Shown here: one piece after another, positions 1 to 5,166 of the stretch
Layout: every line of letters begins with the position of its first letter
How positions within the stretch are numbered: position 1 is the stretch's first letter
Source of the DNA: Trueperaceae bacterium
Lineage (GTDB): Bacteria > Deinococcota > Deinococci > Deinococcales > Trueperaceae
Assembly (NCBI GenBank): GCA_007128755.1
Contig: SKWV01000189.1
Location: forward strand, 1 to 5,271
Direction of reading: 5' to 3'
Length of the DNA stretch: 5,271 nt
Position numbers and translations under genes: made by a program
The notes under the pieces: model-generated
Told to the model about the DNA's origin: nothing
The model's input: only the letters and a program-made list of their open reading frames with translations
The model's database searches: none

Positions 1-2
1 CC

Positions 3-1598
3 GGCGTCCTCCTGGACTCGGTGCTGAGCGTCGATCCGGCCGCCGGCGACGTCGAGCTCGCCACCTTGCTCGCCTGCGAGGAGTGCCGCCCGGGCGAGCC
101 GCGCCTGATCCCCAGCGGCGCCCTGTCGCTGCAGGGGCGTGTCTTCTCGCCCGTCGCGCTGGTGGCGTGGCTCGATGGCTGGATGGCGGCCGTCGGCGAC
201 ATGATGGACGAGCGTCTGGATCTCCGCTCGCTGGCGCTCGAGTTCGCGGAGATCGACTTGGATCGCGCCCTGCTCGACTGGGTCGGCTCGACCTGGCACA
301 TGGCGCAGCTCGAACCACTCGGCACCGACGTCCGCGGCTGGGTGACCGGCCCCGGCACCATCACCACGGTCCCGGTCACGTCGGAGGCCGCCGCGCGGGC
401 CGGGCTGGAGGACTGGAAGCAGGCGCTCGACACCCTGCCGCTGCTGCTCGGTGACGGCATGGGAGCCGGCCCGATCGGTGCGATGCTGGGCGGCCCCGCC
501 GATGCGGCCGCCGGCGGACTGCTGTCCGTCCGGCAGGTCGAGTACCGCGGCGTGGGCTACGAGCGCTGGCGGATCGGGCCGACGGTCGACCTCGCCGTCG
601 CGGTGCTCGACTCGCACCTGGTGCTCGCCGTTCCCGCCGTCACGATGCGCGCCGTCATCGACGTGCACCACGGTGCCCCGACCGTCCAGGACGACCCGGT
701 GCTGGGCAGCACCCTCGCGCGCCTGCCCGCCGACGCCACGGGCTACGACGTGTTCGACGTCGCCCGCGGGCTCCGTGCCCTCGCCTCCATCTCGGACTTC
801 GTCGCCGCTCCGGCTGCCAGCGCGCTCGCGCTCGCCGCCGTCACCGATGAGTTCGCCTTCCGCGACGACGGCTACTGGGAAGAGGAGTGGGAGTGGGACG
901 AGGAGTGGGGTTGGGACGAGGAGGCTGGCGGCGTCACGCGGCTCTGGCGTGAGGCCGATCGCTTCGGCGACGATCCGCTCGCCTCGTCGGACGCCGTCGC
1001 CGGTACGCTCGCCGTTCCGGGGTCCGTCACCGCCACCATCACCGGATCCGATCGACTCTCGAGCGGCGACATGGGACTGGTCTTCGAGCTGACCGGCCTG
1101 AGCGCCGGCGATCTCGTGCGCATCGTGATGCGCGACCCGACGGCGAACACGATCGACACCTACCTGTACCTCTTCGACGTAGGCGCCGGGCGCGTGATCG
1201 CCGACGACGACGACACCCCCGACACGACGCGCTCCGAGATCGTCTTCGAGGTCGACCCGGGGACGCGCTACGCGGTGATCGCGAGCTCGTGGAGCGGCGG
1301 GAACCTGGGCGCGATCGTCATCGACACGGACGTCATCGGCGCCACCGTCGAGACCTCCGACGTCGACGCCAGGAGCGAGAGCGAAGAGGAGCCCGCGGCG
1401 GAGCCGGAGCTCGAGATCGATCCGGCCCCGGAGCACGTCGAGGCGGCGCCGACCGTCACCTTCGACGAGGTCGTCGGGCTGTTCGATCTCGTGACCGCCT
1501 TCCTCGAGGAGCTCGCGGAGCGCAGCGACGTCGCGTTCGGCGCGACCGAGGTCGTGGACGGCGTGAGCCGCTCCACGCTGCGGATCCCGCTGCGCTGA
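3..1598 (+). CDS. DUF3352-like protein with a PPC-type domain (5' end outside the window)
   Basis: Function unknown. The frame is open from the first bases, so the GTG at 21 is probably internal and the true start, with any signal peptide or membrane anchor, lies upstream. Bases 21 to about 840 look like the DUF3352 family: an alternating helix/strand region with a Gly-Val-x-Tyr strand near 550 and the segment LPADATGYDVFD at 723-758. A Trp/acidic tandem repeat follows at 876-929. Bases about 990-1337 resemble a bacterial pre-peptidase C-terminal domain: a hydrophobic strand with 'GLSAGDLVRI', then 'DTYLYLFD', a 'DDDDTPD' turn, and 'GTRYAVIAS' before the last strand. An acidic Pro/Glu linker covers about 1353-1455, and a helical tail ends in 'STLRIPLR'. 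The tail looks like the normal DUF3352 end, so the PPC unit may be an insertion. The only two cysteines in the visible part form CEEC at 75-86. Export is inferred because PPC domains are normally extracytoplasmic. The PPC call is fairly firm; the DUF3352 call is from memory of the family pattern. Confidence 0.75.
   Translation, partial: GVLLDSVLSVDPAAGDVELATLLACEECRPGEPRLIPSGALSLQGRVFSPVALVAWLDGWMAAVGDMMDERLDLRSLALEFAEIDLDRALLDWVGSTWHMAQLEPLGTDVRGWVTGPGTITTVPVTSEAAARAGLEDWKQALDTLPLLLGDGMGAGPIGAMLGGPADAAAGGLLSVRQVEYRGVGYERWRIGPTVDLAVAVLDSHLVLAVPAVTMRAVIDVHHGAPTVQDDPVLGSTLARLPADATGYDVFDVARGLRALASISDFVAAPAASALALAAVTDEFAFRDDGYWEEEWEWDEEWGWDEEAGGVTRLWREADRFGDDPLASSDAVAGTLAVPGSVTATITGSDRLSSGDMGLVFELTGLSAGDLVRIVMRDPTANTIDTYLYLFDVGAGRVIADDDDTPDTTRSEIVFEVDPGTRYAVIASSWSGGNLGAIVIDTDVIGATVETSDVDARSESEEEPAAEPELEIDPAPEHVEAAPTVTFDEVVGLFDLVTAFLEELAERSDVAFGATEVVDGVSRSTLRIPLR
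876..929 (+). repeat. Three tandem 18-bp repeats coding a Trp/acidic linker
   Basis: Copies lie at 876-893, 894-911 and 912-929. Copies 1 and 2 agree at 15 of 18 bases. Copies 2 and 3 agree at 14 of 18, with their first 12 bases identical. They encode WEEEWE, WDEEWG and WDEEAG. The stretch joins the DUF3352-like part to the region before the PPC domain. The coding strand is nearly pyrimidine-free and contains five runs of three or more G (877-879, 889-891, 895-897, 907-910, 913-915). Confidence 0.85.
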
Positions 1599-1659
1599 GC
1601 GGCGACCCGCGGCGCGCCGACGCGGGCGCGATCGAGACGACGCGATCACGACCACGAGC

Positions 1660-1689
1660 AGCGCCCCCGACCCATTGGTCGGGGGCGCT
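1660..1689 (+). terminator. Stem-loop terminator after the DUF3352-like gene
   Basis: A perfect 13-bp inverted repeat (arms 1660-1672 and 1677-1689) closes a CATT loop, 61 bases past the stop codon of the upstream gene. The stem is almost all G/C and no T tract follows. It therefore fits the U-less strong-hairpin type seen in many GC-rich bacteria, and could act in either direction. It separates the first gene from the transporter operon. Confidence 0.8.
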
Positions 1690-1702
1690 CGTCATGGGGG
1701 TC

Positions 1703-1731
1703 GCGGCGCGACGCCACGCGTGGTGCGCCGC
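1703..1731. repeat. Imperfect palindrome upstream of the transporter promoter
   Basis: Outer arms GCGGCGC (1703-1709) and GCGCCGC (1725-1731) are complementary and enclose the perfect 10-bp palindrome CCACGCGTGG (1714-1723). The inner and outer pairings are separated by an uneven internal loop of four bases versus one. It lies 31 bases before the candidate -35 box. It could be a regulator binding site or a second RNA hairpin after the terminator. In DNA this GC-rich some pairing is expected by chance. Confidence 0.45.
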
Positions 1732-1739
1732 TTCGGCAC

Positions 1740-1758
1740 GAGGGGCGAAGGACCCCTC
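1740..1758. repeat. Short inverted repeat next to the -35 box
   Basis: GAGGGG (1740-1745) and CCCCTC (1753-1758) are exact complements around a seven-base loop. The right arm ends four bases before the candidate -35 element. The position suits an operator half-site pair or a small RNA hairpin, but six base pairs is weak evidence. Confidence 0.35.
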
Positions 1759-1762
1759 ACCC

Positions 1763-1791
1763 TTGCACCGTGCCCGCCGGCACGCTACAAC
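1763..1791 (+). promoter_or_regulatory. Candidate sigma-70-type promoter of the transporter operon
   Basis: TTGCAC (1763-1768) and TACAAC (1786-1791) are exactly 17 bases apart. The -35 matches the consensus at 3 of 6 positions, keeping the key TTG. The -10 matches at 4 of 6, keeping TA at its start and AA inside. Transcription would begin near 1798, giving a leader of about 35 bases before the ATG at 1833. This placement also rules out the in-frame GTG at 1770 as the start, because it would lie upstream of the transcript. Confidence 0.55.
1769..1784. promoter_or_regulatory. Inverted repeat filling the promoter spacer (possible operator)
   Basis: CGTGCC (1769-1774) and GGCACG (1779-1784) are perfect complements around a four-base centre, and they occupy 16 of the 17 bases between the -35 and -10 elements. 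A dimeric regulator bound here would face RNA polymerase directly, as in MerR-type activation or simple repression. No regulator gene is visible in the window, so the role is inferred from position only. Confidence 0.4.
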
Positions 1792-1802
1792 CGTGGCGGG
1801 AA

Positions 1803-1820
1803 CCGCCCCGCGGTGGGCGG
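1803..1820 (+). promoter_or_regulatory. Hairpin in the 5' leader of the transporter mRNA
   Basis: CCGCCC (1803-1808) pairs with GGGCGG (1815-1820) around a six-base loop. It takes up half of the predicted leader of about 35 bases and ends 12 bases before the ATG. No clear Shine-Dalgarno sequence stands between the hairpin and the start codon. It may modulate translation or mRNA stability, but could be a by-product of high GC content. Confidence 0.4.
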
Positions 1821-1832
1821 CTTGGTGTCGAG

Positions 1833-3101
1833 ATGGCGTTCAACGTGCGGTCCGCAGGAGGAACGACCTGGTCGACGACCCTCGGCATGGGCTTCTTCGT
1901 CGCGATGATGGCCGTCGGCTACTACTACAACGTGACCTTCGTCCAGCTCGGGCTCACCGACTTGGGGACGCGCATCCTCGGCCTCGAGCGCGACGTGGTG
2001 GCGGGGCACATGGCCGTGCTCGCCATCGTGACGTGCGGCGCGGCGTTGACCGCCGGTCTGTGGATGCGCCGCGACGCCCGCCGGCTCACGCTTCACGCGA
2101 AGCTCCGCATCGCTTTCGTGGTGGTGCTCGCGCAGACGCTGCTCACGGCCGCCGCTGCGCTCGTCGGCAGCGAGATCGCCTTCGTGGCGTGGCTGGTGGT
2201 CGCCGGCTGCGCCATCGGCGTGGGCGTGCCGGCGACCTTCGGGCTCACCGTCGACCTGGTGCCGATGCGCCAGCGCGGCGCCGCGGCCGCCGCGGTGACG
2301 GCCATCGCCTACTTCGCCGCGCCGCTCTTCAGCGGCGACTGGACGTTGGGGTTCCTCATGCGTCAGATGCTCGTCGTGATGGTGCCGGGCGTGCTGGCGC
2401 TGGGCGTGATCGCGTTCGTGCCGCTGCCGCTCGTCGAGGGCTGGGCGCGGCAGCACCGCGATCCCGCCTTCCGCTACGGCCGCTACGCGCGGCCGGGGCC
2501 AGACGGCGTGGTGCGCGTGCGCGGCCGCCTCATGGTGCTCATCGTCCTGATGTTCGGGGTGTTCTTCATCGACAGTCTCGGCTTCCTGCGGCTCGTCGAC
2601 ACGCCCACCTACATGGTCGGGACGTGGCAGTCGCCCGAGGTGGCGCCGCGCCTCACGATCGCCATCGCGCACGTGATCGCCGCGGTGATCGCCGGCGTGC
2701 TCTACCGCGCGCTCGGCGAGCGCCACCTGCTGACGTGGGTGTTCGGGCTCTTCGCCCTCATCCACCTCTCGTACGTGCTCGGCACGCTCATGCCGGGCGC
2801 TGGCGGGGGCGAGCTGCTGGCGACTCCCATCCTCTACGCCATCGCCGTGAGCCTCTACACCGTCGTGGCGTTCGCGATCTGGGCCGACCTGTCGACGCCC
2901 GAGACGATCACCGTCAACGCGGCGCTGGGCGTGGCGGCCTCGGCCTGGACGGCGACCTTCCTGAGCACGGCGCTGGCGCTGCGCTGGCACGCCGAGGGCG
3001 TGCCGTTCGGCGACCACCTGCGCGCCGTCGAGGCGCTGGCGCTGGTCTTCTTCGTGGCGATGCTGGTGCTGGTCGTCGCCCCCCGTCGGAGTGCACCGTG
3101 A
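1833..3101 (+). CDS. MFS transporter, 12 membrane helices, substrate unknown
   Basis: A 422-residue integral membrane protein of the major facilitator superfamily, a typical length for that fold. Hydrophobic helices can be placed at about residues 17-38, 56-78, 92-112, 114-136, 148-167, 176-198, 232-252, 273-291, 299-318, 328-350, 361-382 and 397-416. An Arg-rich loop at 200-231 joins the two six-helix halves. The helix 4/5 junction reads DLVPMRQRG, typical of MFS carriers. The helix 2/3 loop (MRRDARRLTLHAKLR) is a poor version of the usual motif A (GxLaDrxGrr); a closer version, YRALGERHLL, lies in the second half at 291-300. Helix 1 has a YYYN cluster (30-33) followed by a VQLGLTDLG stretch. 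The start at the ATG is chosen because the candidate promoter lies just upstream; a GTG at 1845 is a less likely alternative. An AGGAGG at 1856-1861 lies inside the gene and serves no in-frame start at a normal distance. The last four bases overlap the next gene. The fold call is firm; no substrate can be assigned. Confidence 0.85.
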   Translation: MAFNVRSAGGTTWSTTLGMGFFVAMMAVGYYYNVTFVQLGLTDLGTRILGLERDVVAGHMAVLAIVTCGAALTAGLWMRRDARRLTLHAKLRIAFVVVLAQTLLTAAAALVGSEIAFVAWLVVAGCAIGVGVPATFGLTVDLVPMRQRGAAAAAVTAIAYFAAPLFSGDWTLGFLMRQMLVVMVPGVLALGVIAFVPLPLVEGWARQHRDPAFRYGRYARPGPDGVVRVRGRLMVLIVLMFGVFFIDSLGFLRLVDTPTYMVGTWQSPEVAPRLTIAIAHVIAAVIAGVLYRALGERHLLTWVFGLFALIHLSYVLGTLMPGAGGGELLATPILYAIAVSLYTVVAFAIWADLSTPETITVNAALGVAASAWTATFLSTALALRWHAEGVPFGDHLRAVEALALVFFVAMLVLVVAPRRSAP

Positions 3102-4012
3102 GGGCCGTCGCCACCGTGCTCGCGCTCCTGGCGACGACGCTCCTCATGGGCTGCGAGGGCGACGTGCTGCGCTTCACGATCGTGACGGGCGGGGCGCTCG
3201 AGCTCGCACAGGGCGAGACGCACGACGGCACCGTGGTCCTGCTGGACGGCCTCGTGAGCGTTCCGGCGGGCGCGAGCGTCGCCGGGCCGGTGGTCGTGCT
3301 CGGCGGATCGCTGGCGGTGGGCGGTGTGATCGACGGCGACGTGACCGCCCTCGCCGGACACGTCACCCTGCGCGGTGGCGCGCTGGTCGCGGGCGACCTG
3401 AGGATCGCCGGGGAGCTCGACCGGCACCCCGAGGCGCGGGTGGGCGGCGAGGTGACGCTCGGCGCGGCCGTGCCCGCCGAACTCGCCGACGGTCTCCGCG
3501 GCGAGCCTGCAGGTTGGTGGGCGACGCTGCTGCGCATCGTCGCGCTGGGGCTCGGCGCCGGCTTGCTGGCGCGCGTCTTCCCGCGGGCGGCTCGGAACGT
3601 GGCGCACGCGGCCGGGCGGCACCCCCTCGTGGCCGGCTCGCTGGGGCTCCTGAGCATGGTCGTCCTGCTCGTGCTGGTGGTCGTGATGGCGTTCACGGTG
3701 GTGCTCATCCCGGTCAGCCTGCTCGCCTTCGCCCTCGCGGCCGTGACGGTCGTGCTGGGGTGGTTCGGCCTGGGCACCGCCCTCGGCCAGGCGCTGGCGC
3801 GCCGGTCGGGGCGGTCGTGGACGCTCGCGCGCACGGCCACGCTCGGCACGATGGCGTTCGCGGCCCTCCTGGCCGTGATCGAGCGCATCCCGTTCGCGTG
3901 GGGCCTGCTCCCCATCGTGATCTCGGCGGTGGGGCTGGGCGCCGTGGTGCTGACCGGCTTCGGCGTCAGGCGCTTCGTGCCGAGCACCGTGGACGACGAG
4001 TCGAGCGCCTGA
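3098..4012 (+). CDS. Bactofilin-like (polymer-forming) lipoprotein with C-terminal membrane helices
   Basis: A 304-residue protein of unknown role. It opens with a short lipoprotein signal: a hydrophobic run from residue 3, then the lipobox LMGC with the lipidated Cys at 19. Residues about 38-122 are rich in Gly/Val with regularly spaced hydrophobic pairs (GTVVLLDG, GPVVVLGG, GDVTALAG, GDLRIAG). This is the short-strand beta-helix pattern of polymer-forming/bactofilin-like domains. Residues about 140-290 hold about five hydrophobic helices, ending in 'GAVVLTGFG' and a short acidic tail. The GTG start overlaps the transporter stop (GTGA) and has a GGAG at 3088-3091, six bases away, so translation is probably coupled. 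This frame has no stop for 1.8 kb upstream, so the start rests on the ribosome site, the overlap and the lipobox. The -2 Met in the lipobox is less common than Ala, Ser or Thr. Proteins joining such a beta domain to a membrane region are often annotated polymer-forming cytoskeletal proteins; here the beta domain should face outward. Confidence 0.78.
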   Translation: MRAVATVLALLATTLLMGCEGDVLRFTIVTGGALELAQGETHDGTVVLLDGLVSVPAGASVAGPVVVLGGSLAVGGVIDGDVTALAGHVTLRGGALVAGDLRIAGELDRHPEARVGGEVTLGAAVPAELADGLRGEPAGWWATLLRIVALGLGAGLLARVFPRAARNVAHAAGRHPLVAGSLGLLSMVVLLVLVVVMAFTVVLIPVSLLAFALAAVTVVLGWFGLGTALGQALARRSGRSWTLARTATLGTMAFAALLAVIERIPFAWGLLPIVISAVGLGAVVLTGFGVRRFVPSTVDDESSA

Positions 4013-4029
4013 AGCACCTCCGATGGCCC

Positions 4030-4073
4030 GCGTCCCGAGGGTCTGGGCCCGCCGCCTCATGCGTTCGGGACGC
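4030..4073. repeat. 9-bp inverted repeat between the lipoprotein and propeller genes
   Basis: GCGTCCCGA (4030-4038) and TCGGGACGC (4065-4073) are exact complements, extendable by one G-T wobble pair, with 26 bases between them. The pair begins 18 bases after the lipoprotein stop and ends ten bases before the -10 box of the next gene. As RNA it could form a long-loop hairpin ending the transporter operon. As DNA it could be an operator across the -35 region. No T tract follows. Confidence 0.45.
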
Positions 4074-4082
4074 CGGCTCGCG

Positions 4083-4088
4083 TACGGT
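4083..4088 (+). promoter_or_regulatory. Leaderless-type -10 box for the propeller gene
   Basis: TACGGT keeps the most conserved -10 positions (T, A and final T) and ends six bases before the ATG at 4095. Transcription would therefore begin at the A of the start codon. No good -35 hexamer is seen at 16-18 bases. The match is short, but the spacing is exactly that of leaderless genes in Actinobacteria and Deinococcus. It supports the 4095 start over an ATG at 4023. Confidence 0.5.
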
Positions 4089-4094
4089 CCTGTC

Positions 4095-5102
4095 ATGATC
4101 CTCATGGCCGGACATCCGCAGGGTGTCGACGTGCTGGAGCGCTGCGGCGGGACCTGGCGCGCGCGCACGTCGTTGGATGGCGTGAGCGTCACCTGCCTCG
4201 CGGCGCACCCCCGCGTCGTGGGGCGCGTCTACGCCGGCACCCGCGACCGGGGCGTGCTGCGCTCCGACGACCGCGGGACCACCTGGCGCCCGGCGGGGCT
4301 GGCGGGCCGCATCGTCACCTCGATCGCCGTGTCGCGCTCGGCCGACGACGTCGTGTACGCCGGCACCAAGCCCGCCGGCGTGTGCGTGTCGCGCGACGGC
4401 GGCGCGCGCTGGCAGGAGCTCGAGGGCTTCCGATCGGCCAGGCGCTGGTACTGGTGGTCGCCGGCGGAGCCGCCGGACTTCAGGGCGTACGTGATGGGGC
4501 TCGGCGTCTCGCCGACCGACCCCGACGTGGTGGTGGCCGGCATCGAGTTCGGCGCCGTCGTGCGGAGCGCCGACGGCGGGCGCACCTGGAGCGACCATCG
4601 GCGGCACGCCGACCTGGACTGCCACGCGCTCACCTTCCACACCCACGACGGGCGCTGGGTGTACGAGGCCGGTGGCGGCGGCCCGGCGGTATCGCGTGAC
4701 GGCGGCGAGCGCTGGACGCACTCCCTGACGGGCCTCGGCACGCGCTACGCCATGGCCGTCGCGGCCGATCCCGCGCGGCCGGAGGTGTGGTACGTCGCGA
4801 CGGCGCCGCTGTGGGACGTGCGGGCCCTGCTGCGCGGGCCGGTCGGGCACACCGAAGGCGCGGCGCGCGCCGGCGTCTACCGCTCGTCGGGTGGCGCGCC
4901 CTGGGAACGGCTCGCGGGCGGGCTGCCCCAGCCCATCGATCACCCGCCCTACGGCCTCGCCACCGACCCCGACGCACCCGGGCACGTCTACCTCGGCCTC
5001 AGCCACGGAACGCTCTGGCACTCGGCCGATCACGGTGACTCCTGGGAGGAGCTGCCCGAGCGCGTGCGCGCGGTCCGCCGCACGCTGGTGGTGGCACCCT
5101 GA
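4095..5102 (+). CDS. Asp-box (BNR repeat) beta-propeller protein, sialidase-like fold
   Basis: A 335-residue protein made of repeating beta-propeller blades. Each blade has a 'vYAGT' strand and then an Asp-box turn S-x-D-x-G-x-x-W. Clear Asp-boxes are SDDRGTTW (57-64), SRDGGARW (99-106), SADGGRTW (158-165), SRDGGERW (200-207) and SADHGDSW (310-317). Degenerate ones are CGGTW (17-21) and SSGGAPW (264-270), making six or seven blades. An aromatic insert (RRWYWWSPAEPPDFRAYV, 116-133) lies between the second and third clear boxes; I recall a similar WSxP segment in related actinobacterial proteins. Such proteins are often annotated as WD40/YVTN/BNR-like or glycosyl hydrolase. I see no sialidase catalytic set (no N-terminal Arg-Ile-Pro motif), so enzyme activity should not be assumed. 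There is no signal peptide, suggesting a cytoplasmic location. The ATG at 4095 fits the leaderless promoter; starting at 4023 would add 24 Arg-rich residues unlike a signal peptide. The protein ends cleanly after the last blade. Confidence 0.85.
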   Translation: MILMAGHPQGVDVLERCGGTWRARTSLDGVSVTCLAAHPRVVGRVYAGTRDRGVLRSDDRGTTWRPAGLAGRIVTSIAVSRSADDVVYAGTKPAGVCVSRDGGARWQELEGFRSARRWYWWSPAEPPDFRAYVMGLGVSPTDPDVVVAGIEFGAVVRSADGGRTWSDHRRHADLDCHALTFHTHDGRWVYEAGGGGPAVSRDGGERWTHSLTGLGTRYAMAVAADPARPEVWYVATAPLWDVRALLRGPVGHTEGAARAGVYRSSGGAPWERLAGGLPQPIDHPPYGLATDPDAPGHVYLGLSHGTLWHSADHGDSWEELPERVRAVRRTLVVAP

Positions 5103-5148
5103 GGAGGCGCCGCGTCACCCGGGCGCGATCCGCAGGGGCGATCTGCCC

Positions 5149-5154
5149 TAGAGT
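5149..5154 (+). promoter_or_regulatory. Candidate -10 box for the gene at the window's right edge
   Basis: TAGAGT matches the -10 consensus at 4 of 6 positions. Transcription would begin at the A at about 5161, only six bases before the ATG at 5167. No convincing -35 is seen. The 64-base gap after the propeller gene otherwise shows only short, weak GC palindromes and no clear terminator. Confidence 0.4.
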
Positions 5155-5166
5155 GTCGGCACGCGC

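Noticed and set aside
1770..1832. GTG start at 1770 for the transporter (21 more residues)
   Set aside because: The GTG lies inside the promoter spacer, upstream of the likely transcription start, and the extra residues (MPAGTLQPWREPPRGG...) are unlike an MFS N-terminus.
1856..1861. AGGAGG as ribosome site for a later transporter start
   Set aside because: No in-frame start codon lies 5-10 bases downstream. The next ATG, 25 bases away, would cut into membrane helix 1.
1289..3097. Very long + strand open frame running in front of the lipoprotein gene
   Set aside because: It overlaps the end of the first gene and the whole transporter in another frame and gives Arg/Ala-rich nonsense. It stays open only because stop codons are rare at high GC. 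Only the part from 3098 has real protein character.
4023..4094. ATG start at 4023 for the propeller gene
   Set aside because: The added Arg-rich residues are neither a signal peptide nor a propeller strand, and the -10 box points to 4095.
1785..5033. Long minus-strand open frames across the transporter, lipoprotein and propeller genes
   Set aside because: Their translations are His/Arg/Pro/Ala-rich without domains or membrane segments, and mirror the codon bias of the real + strand genes.
4095..5102. Calling the propeller a true sialidase
   Set aside because: Asp-box repeats alone are structural. The N-terminal Arg-Ile-Pro motif and the other catalytic residues of sialidases are not evident.
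5107..5126. Possible terminator after the propeller gene (GCGCC/GGCGC)
   Set aside because: Only five base pairs with a ten-base loop and no T tract; this is expected by chance in GC-rich DNA.
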